From: Prevotellamassilia sp.
Lineage (GTDB): Bacteria; Bacteroidota; Bacteroidia; Bacteroidales; Bacteroidaceae
Direction: 5' to 3'
NCBI GenBank assembly: GCA_018383375.1
Contig: JAHAWW010000352.1
Coordinates: 1 to 7,268, forward strand
Length of the DNA: 7,268 bases
The translations under genes and the position numbers were made by a program. The notes under the pieces are model-generated. The model made no database searches and was not told where the DNA came from. It was given only the letters and a program-made list of their open reading frames with translations. Below, piece after piece: positions 1 to 6,303 of the stretch. Positions within the stretch are counted from its first letter, which is position 1. Each line of letters opens with the position of its first letter.

Positions 1-29
1 TTGGCCGCGTTGAGATTTTTGTTTGCCAT
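1..29 (-). CDS. Start of a probable EcoRI-family adenine-specific DNA methyltransferase (partial)
   Basis: Reading leftwards from an ATG at 29-27, nine codons are visible before the window ends: MANKNLNAA, with an incomplete tenth codon beginning AA (Lys or Asn). From memory, Bacteroidetes proteins of the EcoRI methylase family begin very similarly (a short Lys/Asn-rich start, then LNAAK and a conserved DEFYTQ segment just beyond). Such enzymes methylate adenine in DNA, either as part of a restriction system or as solitary enzymes. The catalytic part lies outside the window, so the call rests on only nine residues. A perfect 8-bp inverted repeat sits four bases upstream of the start codon, and the whole 30-560 region upstream is structured. 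It could be another protein with a chance match, or no gene at all. Confidence 0.35.
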
Positions 30-32
30 GAC

Positions 33-63
33 AGACGGATTTTTGTGCGTGTGGCATCCGTCT
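33..63 (-). promoter_or_regulatory. Hairpin next to the start codon of the minus-strand gene
   Basis: AGACGGAT (33-40) and ATCCGTCT (56-63) form a perfect 8-bp inverted repeat with a 15-base loop. Its near edge is only four bases from the minus-strand ATG (29-27). As RNA it would occupy the region where a ribosome loads; as DNA it could be an operator. The repeat is seen directly; a regulatory role is inferred. Confidence 0.4.
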
Positions 64-81
64 ATCAATCACGGCCGAAAG

Positions 82-113
82 CGCATAAAAAAAGCGTGAT
101 GCTTCCTTATGCG
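82..113. repeat. Local two-part hairpin
   Basis: CGCATAA (82-88) pairs with TTATGCG (107-113). Inside it, AAGC (92-95) pairs with GCTT (101-104) around a five-base loop, leaving a small internal loop. On the minus strand the inner stem is followed by a T-run, so it looks weakly terminator-like there. The right arm (107-113) is also needed for the long-range stem 107-119/287-302, so the two structures exclude each other. Confidence 0.45.
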
Positions 114-316
114 TTCAGCTTTGAGGCAGCGTAGGATGGAAACCTCAGAAACCTATAAGAAATGCACCACGCCTATTGGCGTGATAGCATTGCTATATAG
201 GTTTCCAAGGCACCCATACCGGCACCTTGTTTTCTCACATATTATCTCTGCGGTGTGTTATTTCCAAGAAGTTTCCTACGCTTTTGGCTGAACGCGAAAT
301 AATAGCGAATGCTTTT
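90..316. ncRNA. Candidate multibranched structured RNA (strand unresolved)
   Basis: Long-range complementary arms are nested in order. The outer stems are 90-95/311-316, 107-110/299-302, 111-119/287-295 (9 bp perfect), 128-136/274-282 (9 bp perfect) and 137-142/261-266 (6 bp perfect). They enclose a junction carrying a long hairpin at 148-205, a shorter one at 206-229 (5 bp, two mismatches, 2 bp) and a weak one at 236-257 (4 bp plus one G-T). About 65 base pairs can be drawn in 227 bases. No protein-coding frame here looks real. I do not recognise an Rfam family: the length is near that of 6S RNA, but the multi-way junction does not fit that rod-like fold. A leftward TAAATTTG box at 373-380 would make it the 5' leader of the minus-strand gene. 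No matching rightward promoter was found. The pairing is seen; existence as an RNA is inferred. Confidence 0.4.
148..205. repeat. Long imperfect palindrome, core hairpin of the structured region
   Basis: GAAACCTATA (148-157) pairs perfectly with TATAGGTTTC (196-205). Inside, AATGC (161-165) pairs with GCATT (187-191), and CACGCC (168-173) pairs with GGCGTG (178-183) around a TATT tetraloop. In total 21 pairs fit in 58 bases with only two small internal loops. GGAAACCT at 138-145 is a second copy of the 5' arm and can pair with AGGTTTCC (199-206) instead. ATAGC/GCTAT (184-188/192-196) offers another competing small hairpin. Confidence 0.7.
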
Positions 317-334
317 ATTAATCCACAATGTAGA

Positions 335-370
335 GTGATGGGGCGCAGCGCTCTGCGACATCCACATCAC
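335..370. repeat. Hairpin next to a leftward promoter-like box
   Basis: GTGATG (335-340) pairs with CATCAC (365-370). Inside, CGCAG (344-348) pairs with CTGCG (353-357) around a four-base loop. An alternative outer pairing is GATG (337-340) with CATC (359-362). On the minus strand this hairpin would lie at the very 5' end of a transcript started from the box at 373-380. Confidence 0.5.
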
Positions 371-372
371 TG

Positions 373-380
373 CAAATTTA
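373..380 (-). promoter_or_regulatory. Possible Bacteroidetes -7 element facing left
   Basis: CAAATTTA on the plus strand reads TAAATTTG on the minus strand, an exact match to the Bacteroidetes -7 consensus TAnnTTTG. A -33 TTTG at the usual 19-21 base spacing is missing; the nearest copies lie 6 and 12 bases upstream. If active, transcription would start near 366 and run through the structured region towards the gene at 29-1, giving a leader of over 300 bases. Confidence 0.25.
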
Positions 381-560
381 GCTAAACAAAACCAAATGAC
401 AGCCCGGCGGACGCTCTTTTTCCCACCTCGCCCCCATACTCCTATTAATATATACGCGCGCGAGGGAGCTCGTGCCGGTACAGACCGACGACACAAGCGG
501 CCTCTTGCAGAACTTTCTTGGAACGCGCTCGGAGGCTCATAATGCAGTTTTTTTGCTGCT
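381..560. other. Intergenic stretch without a recognisable gene
   Basis: No credible coding frame, tRNA or rRNA signature is visible. A 6-bp inverted repeat (CCTCGC 426-431 / GCGAGG 460-465) surrounds an AT-rich patch at 443-454. GCAG (544-547) and CTGC (556-559) flank a T-rich loop just before the T-run that belongs to the glycosidase promoter. Neither is strong enough to name. Confidence 0.5.
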
Positions 561-563
561 TTT

Positions 564-594
564 TTTGTCAACTCTCACAGTTACACTATCTTCG
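564..594 (+). promoter_or_regulatory. Probable promoter of the GH89 glycosidase unit
   Basis: TTTG at 564-567 (end of a longer T-run) is followed, after a 19-base spacer, by TATCTTCG at 587-594. This fits the Bacteroidetes housekeeping pattern TTTG-N19/20-TAnnTTTG with one mismatch in the -7 box. Transcription would begin near 600, leaving a leader of about 40 A-rich bases before the ATG at 643, as is common where no Shine-Dalgarno site is used. Confidence 0.55.
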
Positions 595-642
595 CAAGAC
601 AATATGTACACTCGAAAAACACATTAAACCATAAAAATCACT

Positions 643-3600
643 ATGAAACACTTTCTGAAACCGCTCGCGGTCGTGCTGTTGTGGATTACGGCATGGCTGC
701 CCGGTGCTATGGCTGCGACCGACAATCCGCAGGCCGTGACCGACCTGCTCACTCGCGTGACCAATGCCGCCGACAAGTTTGAAACCGTGCTCGACGAGAG
801 CCTCTCCACCAGCGGAGAGGAGGTGTTTGTCATCAGTTCCAAGAATGGCAAACCCTGCATCAAAGGCTCTTCGCTCTCGGCGCTGACCACGGGTATCGGT
901 TGGTATCTCAACCACTATGCCCACGTGAACATCGCTTGGAACCAACTGACGACCGACCTCTCGGCCGCCACCCTGCCCCTCCCGGCCGCTGACGAAACAC
1001 ACACGGCATCGGTGGACTACCGCTATTATCTGAACTATTGCACCTTCTCTTACTCTATGTCGGTGTGGACCTGGGACCGCTGGCAAAAAGAAATCGACTG
1101 GATGGCCCTGCACGGCATCAACATGCCGCTGCAAATCGTGGGTCTTGACGTGGTTTGGAAAAAACTGCTCACCGAAGACCTGGGCTATACCTCCGACGAG
1201 GCCAACGCGTTCATTGCCGGTCCGTGTTTCCAAGCCTGGTGGGGTATGAACAACCTCGAAGGTTGGGGCGGTCCCAACCCCGATTGGTGGTATACACGCC
1301 AAGAGAAACTGGCCAAAGACATCCTTGCGCGCGAACGCGAACTGGGCATGGAACCCGTTTTGCCGGGCTATGCCGGTATGGTGCCGAGCGACATCGGCAA
1401 GAAGGGCTACACAGGCATCAATCAGGGTGGTTGGTGCGCCTTTGTGCGTCCTTACATCCTCGACCCCAACTCTGACGCCTTCGCCACCATTTCTGCCAAA
1501 TATTATGCCCGCTTGGCCGAAGTGATGGGCACTTCCACCTACTACAGTATGGACCCCTTCCACGAGGGCGCCAACACCTCGGGCATCGACGTGCCTTCGG
1601 CCTACGCCAAGATTGCCGCGGCTATGACCACGGCCAATGCCAACGGCAAATGGGTTATTCAGTTCTGGCAGTGGAGTTCGGCGCAATACAACGTGCTCAG
1701 CCAAGTGACAAAAGGCAAACTCATCGTGCTCGACCTCTTCAGCGACGCCCACACCCACTTTGGCGATTATCGGGGTCACGATGCCGTGTATTGTATGCTG
1801 GCCAACTTCGGCGGCCGCACGGGTCTGTTTGGACGTCTGGAGAAGGTGATGACCGACTTTTATAAGCAAAAAACCAACCACAGCAACATCAAGGGTATCG
1901 GTGCCACGCCTGAGGCCATCGAGCAGGTGCCTGTGCTCTACGACGCACTGTTTGAACTGCCTTGGCGTGAAACGGCGCCCAACGTGACCGACTGGGTCAA
2001 CGAATACGCCACCTCACGCTACGGCACAGCCAGCGACCAGGCTGCCGAGGCTTGGCAACTCATCAAGGGTTCGGCACTGAAATGCGAAACGGGTCTGCAA
2101 GGTCCGCATGAGGCCGTGCTCTGTGCGCGTCCGGCACTGCAGGTGGACAGAGTGTCTTCGTGGGGCGGCACCGGCATCTTCTATAATGCCTCAGACATTG
2201 CCCGCGCTGCACATCTCTTGCTTGAGTCCGGACTGTCGGGCGAAAACTACAGTTACGACCTCACCGACGTGACCCGCCAGGCCCTCACCGACTATGCCTA
2301 CTATCTGCTGCCGGCCATCAAGTCGGCCAAAGAGAGTGGCAACACAGCGCTCTATGAAAGCTTGCGCGACAAATATCTGCAACTCATTCTCGACCTCGAC
2401 CGCCTGCTCTGCACCAACGAGAACTTCATGTTGGGTCGCTGGACGCAAATGGCGCGCGGCATTGCTGACGAGGTGACCGGCACTACCGACTCAGACCGCG
2501 ACTGGCTCGAGCTCAACAATGCCCGCACGCTCATCACCACCTGGGGTCCACAGGCCAGTTCAGAGGGCGGCGGTCTGCGCGACTACTCTTATCGTGAATG
2601 GGGCGGCATGCTCAAAGACTTCTATTATGCCCGCTGGAAAAAGTTCTTCGACAACGATGCTTCTTCGAACGGCATCTCATGGTTTACCAACGACTGGAAC
2701 TGGGCCCATAACGGTTCGCTGAGCTACGACAACACGCCCACTGGATCGACGGCCGAGATTGCTGCCCAACTGCTCGCTGCCTATTTCGTCAAACTCACTC
2801 CCTCGGGCGCTGAACCCACCTACTATTACCGCGGTATGGCTCAGACCGTAGACCAAGACTATGCCCCTATGGTCTATGCCGGGAAAAAGTACACAGCGGC
2901 CGATTTCAACCTTTCGGCCGACCTCACCCCAACCGTCTGCATCGACCTCAACGGAGACGGCAACTATACGGCCGACGAAACCTTCCAGGGCCTGCCTGTA
3001 GCCATTCCATCGTCGGCAGCCAAGCTTAAGGTGAAGGCTCAGATTGACTTGGGCGACGGCACCGTGCTCAATTATCACATCGCCATTGCCGACGAAATCA
3101 CCACCCCGCGCACCGTCAGCGTCGGCAGTGCTAACGCTGAGCATGGCTCGGCCGCCATCGAAGGCACCTCTGAGACGAGTGTCACCAACACCGACTTCGT
3201 GACTATCGTGGCCACACCGGCTACGGGCTACGACTTCTTGAACTGGACCGATGCCGACGGCAACATCGTGGGCACCGACAATCCCTATACCTACTACGGC
3301 AAAGATGAAGCCTCTTTCACGGCCAACTTCATTGTCAACAAATGGGGCTCGCCCACCGAAATCCTCAGTGAACTCGGCACCGTCAACAACTACGAACAAT
3401 ACGTGAGCAAACTGACAGCCGCCGGCCGCGACCGCGAGCCCGTAGAAATCTACGCCAACAGCAACTCCCTCACGTCGCTCTTCCACACCACCTCTATCGT
3501 CAACGCCGCTGCCGGTAGCCACCTGAACCTCGCTTGGCAAGACACCGAGGGCAAAAACGGCTTGAGCTATTGCCGCCTCTCGGCCTATATCGACCTCAAC

Positions 3601-5874
3601 GCCGACGGCGACTTTGAAGACGACGGCGAACTCCTCGCCGTAGTGGGCAACAAGAAGTCGGACGGAAATTCAATGCTCTCAGACGGTAGCCTCGACATCC
3701 TCCTGCCCTACGACATGCCCACCGGCATCACCCACATCCGTCTGCGCTTCGACGGCTCATATGAAATCGACCGCATCGATGCCACAACCGACGCCCGTCC
3801 GGCCAAAGACCAGACCACACGCCCGGTCTATGACATTCCGCTCAACGTGACCGAATATGCCGACTATGCCTGCACTGTCACCGTGATGGCAGGTAACATC
3901 CAAGGCACAGTCGATGCCAACGGACAGCCCGACACTTACACCTACAGCGTGGGCGAAGACGTAGTGTTGCGCGCTTATCCCGCCGACGGCTACGAGGTGA
4001 AATGGTCCGACCAATACGGACGTGAACTGCCCTCAGCCTGGGTAGACGGTAACTTCTTGCGCTTCAAAGCCGTAGAAAATGCCACCTACACGGCCAACTT
4101 CATCCAGAAACTCACCGTGGGCAACTGGATACTCAACACCAACAATCTCTCTGACAACCGCAAGGTCGTGACAGAAGTGGTGAGCGGTAGCGGCGAACTC
4201 GACTTGAGCGACACCTCCGTAACCCTCATTAACGACGACGCTTTTGCCGGCAACACTGACCTCACCAGTCTGACGCTACCTCGTGTCTACGGTCTGCTGC
4301 TCGACCACAGCCAGAATGGTGCCGGCACTGCGGACTTTGCCATCACGCCCGATGTGCCCCTGCCCGGCAACAAGGCCTGGGCGCTCCATATCGAAGCCAC
4401 GGGCGACGGTTCTTCCTACAACGAATGGGGCTCTTCGCTCCTAGCCACCGGCACCTCGGCGCTGGCCAACGACTACACCGATGGCTTTCAGTTTTATTAT
4501 GCCAAAGCCGGCTCACTGACCTTCAAAATAGACGGCAATCAGGAGCAGAAGTTCTCGACCGTCGGCTCACTCGGTTCGCCCTTCAGCATTGACATGACCT
4601 ACGACGGTGCCGGCGGCGTGAAGGTGACAGCGACCTCGTCGACCGGAGTATCGGAGACGAAAAACTTCACCGGCAAGGTGCTGGCCGATCAAAGCGTACT
4701 GAGCAACGCCATCCCCACCGGCGTCAACATCACCAAACTTCAGGTGACCTACAGCACGCCTCTTCAGGCTGCTGCCTTTGCCGGTTGCACATCGCTCACC
4801 GACATCTATGTGCAGGAAGGTATCGTGGGCTACGAGAGCCATGACGGTGTGCTTTTCTCTGCCGATAACAATCTGCTTGTCTATCCGGAGGGACGTCTCG
4901 CCAAACGCCCTTTTCGCTTAGCCTCAACCGAAGACACACCGCGCTACATCTACGCCACGCCGCAGTTTGACGCCACCGGCTCCAATATGCAGATGGCCGG
5001 CCGCGGTCTGCCCACAGCCTCACTGGCCACTGCCGGACAGGCTCCCTCGCTCTTCACGCTCGTACCCATCGAGGGCGGCTATAAGGTGAAACACCTCAAC
5101 TCGGCCCGTTTCTGGGGCTCAGCGACCACGGTGGAAATGCCCACCGACCCGACACGGTGGCACGGTGTCTACAACTACACGATGAGTGTGGCCGACAACA
5201 AGGTGAACATCTCGCTCGTCTGCGGTGGCAAATATGCCACCGCCGGCGATGCCGTCACGCTCAGTTCCACCGCCTCGGCCTGGACCCTCGAAGAAGTAAA
5301 CGACATCGAAGTCAGCGTGGGCGAAGCTCTTTGGACCGCCCTCTGCCTGCCGGTGGCCGTGGCTGTGCCCGACGAAGCAACTTGCACGATGTATAAAGCC
5401 ACCAATGCCACCACCGGTCTGTTGACGCTCACGACTCTCACGCCGGGCACGGTCATTCCCGCAGGCGAGGGTGTGCTGCTTGAAGCACCTGCCGCAGGCA
5501 CTATCAGCCTTGCCGTACACAGCGACGACGAAGCCACAAGCCTTGCCGACAACATCTTGAGCGGCGCCACGGCACAGCGCTCAGGCCTCAACACCAAGAC
5601 TTTCTACGGACTGGGCAATATGAGCCAGGGCGTGGGGTTCTATCTTTCCTCCGGAACCATCGTACCGGCTAATAAAGCCTATCTCTTGGCATCAGCCCTC
5701 AGCGGTCAGCCCACCGAACGACTGGCCTTTGGCGGCGACGCCACAAGCATTGGTCAAACCACGCTCAACGCAAATCAAGAGCGTCGTCTCTACGACCTCA
5801 ACGGCCGCCGTGTGAGCCAGCCCGAACGCGGCATCTACGTGGACGATAAAGGCCAAAAATATTTCATCCCCTAA
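643..5874 (+). CDS. Secreted multidomain GH89 alpha-N-acetylglucosaminidase
   Basis: This protein of 1743 residues should remove terminal alpha-linked N-acetylglucosamine from host glycans such as gastric-type mucin or heparan-like chains. Residues 1-24 form a signal peptide (likely cut after GAMA) with no lipobox cysteine. A NAGLU N-terminal domain (about 30-115) precedes the catalytic barrel (about 125-445), which contains RYYLNYCTFSYS, DWMALHGIN and NFGGRTGLFG. Glu308 in DPFHE and Glu424 in TPEAIEQ align with human NAGLU catalytic Glu316 and Glu446. The NAGLU C-terminal helical domain spans about 450-715. Then follow a region with DLNGDGNYTADE (769-780), an InlB-B-like bacterial repeat (825-897), a GEVED-like domain with DLNADGDFEDDGE (984-996), a second bacterial repeat (1077-1155) and a BspA-type leucine-rich repeat (1160-1215). 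A beta-sandwich-like insert (about 1216-1368) is followed by resumed BspA repeats (1370-1420), a Prevotella-type C-terminal region and a YDLNGRRV tail (1717-1724). Typical enzymes have about 720 residues, so some 1000 are accessory. The start is supported by the signal peptide and A-rich leader. The enzyme call is very secure; the accessory domain names are less so. Confidence 0.95.
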   Translation: MKHFLKPLAVVLLWITAWLPGAMAATDNPQAVTDLLTRVTNAADKFETVLDESLSTSGEEVFVISSKNGKPCIKGSSLSALTTGIGWYLNHYAHVNIAWNQLTTDLSAATLPLPAADETHTASVDYRYYLNYCTFSYSMSVWTWDRWQKEIDWMALHGINMPLQIVGLDVVWKKLLTEDLGYTSDEANAFIAGPCFQAWWGMNNLEGWGGPNPDWWYTRQEKLAKDILARERELGMEPVLPGYAGMVPSDIGKKGYTGINQGGWCAFVRPYILDPNSDAFATISAKYYARLAEVMGTSTYYSMDPFHEGANTSGIDVPSAYAKIAAAMTTANANGKWVIQFWQWSSAQYNVLSQVTKGKLIVLDLFSDAHTHFGDYRGHDAVYCMLANFGGRTGLFGRLEKVMTDFYKQKTNHSNIKGIGATPEAIEQVPVLYDALFELPWRETAPNVTDWVNEYATSRYGTASDQAAEAWQLIKGSALKCETGLQGPHEAVLCARPALQVDRVSSWGGTGIFYNASDIARAAHLLLESGLSGENYSYDLTDVTRQALTDYAYYLLPAIKSAKESGNTALYESLRDKYLQLILDLDRLLCTNENFMLGRWTQMARGIADEVTGTTDSDRDWLELNNARTLITTWGPQASSEGGGLRDYSYREWGGMLKDFYYARWKKFFDNDASSNGISWFTNDWNWAHNGSLSYDNTPTGSTAEIAAQLLAAYFVKLTPSGAEPTYYYRGMAQTVDQDYAPMVYAGKKYTAADFNLSADLTPTVCIDLNGDGNYTADETFQGLPVAIPSSAAKLKVKAQIDLGDGTVLNYHIAIADEITTPRTVSVGSANAEHGSAAIEGTSETSVTNTDFVTIVATPATGYDFLNWTDADGNIVGTDNPYTYYGKDEASFTANFIVNKWGSPTEILSELGTVNNYEQYVSKLTAAGRDREPVEIYANSNSLTSLFHTTSIVNAAAGSHLNLAWQDTEGKNGLSYCRLSAYIDLNADGDFEDDGELLAVVGNKKSDGNSMLSDGSLDILLPYDMPTGITHIRLRFDGSYEIDRIDATTDARPAKDQTTRPVYDIPLNVTEYADYACTVTVMAGNIQGTVDANGQPDTYTYSVGEDVVLRAYPADGYEVKWSDQYGRELPSAWVDGNFLRFKAVENATYTANFIQKLTVGNWILNTNNLSDNRKVVTEVVSGSGELDLSDTSVTLINDDAFAGNTDLTSLTLPRVYGLLLDHSQNGAGTADFAITPDVPLPGNKAWALHIEATGDGSSYNEWGSSLLATGTSALANDYTDGFQFYYAKAGSLTFKIDGNQEQKFSTVGSLGSPFSIDMTYDGAGGVKVTATSSTGVSETKNFTGKVLADQSVLSNAIPTGVNITKLQVTYSTPLQAAAFAGCTSLTDIYVQEGIVGYESHDGVLFSADNNLLVYPEGRLAKRPFRLASTEDTPRYIYATPQFDATGSNMQMAGRGLPTASLATAGQAPSLFTLVPIEGGYKVKHLNSARFWGSATTVEMPTDPTRWHGVYNYTMSVADNKVNISLVCGGKYATAGDAVTLSSTASAWTLEEVNDIEVSVGEALWTALCLPVAVAVPDEATCTMYKATNATTGLLTLTTLTPGTVIPAGEGVLLEAPAAGTISLAVHSDDEATSLADNILSGATAQRSGLNTKTFYGLGNMSQGVGFYLSSGTIVPANKAYLLASALSGQPTERLAFGGDATSIGQTTLNANQERRLYDLNGRRVSQPERGIYVDDKGQKYFIP

Positions 5875-5886
5875 CAAGCTCAGACT

Positions 5887-6066
5887 ATGAAAAGATATAT
5901 TAAGCCTCAAGCCAATGCCCTCCGTCTGCACACCGAGCCAAGACTAATGAACACCAGCAGTCTGCCCGTCAACTCTGAAAGCTCAGACGACAATTTTGGT
6001 GCCGACGACAATATCACTGACTGGCTTTCAAACCGCCGCGATGCCGACGAAAACGAATTAAACTAA
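5887..6066 (+). CDS. Small 'MK-Y-KP' Bacteroidales protein of unknown function
   Basis: The protein has 59 residues, beginning MKRYIKPQANALRLHTEP and ending DADENELN, with its ATG only 12 bases after the stop of the glycosidase gene, so the two are probably co-transcribed. Its layout matches a kind of short protein I recall from many Bacteroides and Prevotella genomes: a basic MKKYIKP-like start, then a hydrophobic/glutamate segment, an L-M-x-x-S-S-LPV stretch (here residues 20-28, LMNTSSLPV), and an acidic, Asp/Asn-rich tail with a tryptophan (Trp46). There is no signal peptide, membrane segment or catalytic motif, and the tail is strongly acidic. The function of this type is unknown to me. 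The reading frame closes cleanly before the terminator at 6174, which supports it as a real gene. Confidence 0.75.
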   Translation: MKRYIKPQANALRLHTEPRLMNTSSLPVNSESSDDNFGADDNITDWLSNRRDADENELN

Positions 6067-6173
6067 GAGTCCCTCCGGTCCATCACCGTTCAGTCACATT
6101 CTCTTTCGGTTTCTATCAGACAATGAGAAGCAGTGGCTGAGGGCCGACTGAAAGCGACTTCTTCAAGCTCTAC
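6067..6173 (+). other. 3' untranslated region of the glycosidase unit
   Basis: This stretch of about 107 bases lies between the stop codon of the 59-residue gene and the terminator. No further coding frame or structured element stands out. A short frame starting at 6133 runs straight through the terminator and the thiamin promoter, so it is not accepted as a gene. Confidence 0.5.
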
Positions 6174-6215
6174 GGGGATGCTGACAGATTATTCTCTCAG
6201 CATCCCCATTTTTTT
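6174..6215 (+). terminator. Strong intrinsic terminator
   Basis: GGGGATGCTGA (6174-6184) pairs perfectly with TCAGCATCCCC (6197-6207), an 11-bp GC-rich stem. A 12-base loop can form a further 3 bp (AGA/TCT). A seven-T tract at 6209-6215 follows directly. It ends the glycosidase/small-protein transcript and insulates the thiamin operon. Confidence 0.93.
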
Positions 6216-6218
6216 GAC

Positions 6219-6286
6219 GCTTGAGATGGCATCAAGACGGAGAGTGAAAGAAGGCCCGTCTGGTGTCTGTTTGTCATCTCCAACGC
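6219..6286. repeat. Nested inverted repeat between terminator and thiamin promoter
   Basis: GCTTGAGATG (6219-6228) can pair with 6275-6286 (CATCTC, AA and GC) with two single-base bulges, giving 10 bp. It encloses AGACGG (6235-6240) / CCGTCT (6256-6261) with a 15-base loop. It lies outside both transcripts as annotated, so it may be a DNA-level site or chance; the pairing is modest. Confidence 0.35.
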
Positions 6287-6303
6287 AAAAAACACTACAA
6301 ATG

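Noticed and set aside
109..291. Plus-strand frame of 60 codons across the structured region
   Set aside because: It coincides almost exactly with the long-range inverted repeats, and the protein has no recognisable feature; RNA or DNA structure explains the bases better.
90..316. A MITE or insertion sequence with terminal inverted repeats
   Set aside because: No target-site duplication flanks either the 111-119/287-295 or the 90-95/311-316 arms, and there is no transposase; an RNA fold with internal nested stems fits better, though it is not proven.
90..316. A retron RNA (msr-msd)
   Set aside because: The complementary ends are suggestive, but no reverse transcriptase gene lies beside it in this window and the visible neighbour looks like a methyltransferase.
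544..567. Intrinsic terminator (GCAG/CTGC followed by a T-run)
   Set aside because: The stem is only 4 bp with a T-filled loop, and the T-run is better explained as the -33 element of the glycosidase promoter.
242..571. Minus-strand frame of 109 codons in the intergenic region
   Set aside because: The composition (many Arg, Ser, Ala) looks random, it runs over several hairpins, and no family motif or good start context is visible.
586..1881. Open frame of 431 codons on the minus strand, opposite the glycosidase
   Set aside because: It lies antisense to the unmistakable GH89 catalytic region, covers the glycosidase start and promoter, has His/Val/Gly-rich low-information composition typical of antisense frames in GC-rich genes, and shows no family resemblance.
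2677..3540. Open frame of 287 codons on the minus strand
   Set aside because: It is another antisense shadow of the GH89 gene caused by codon bias, with no recognisable motif or leader.
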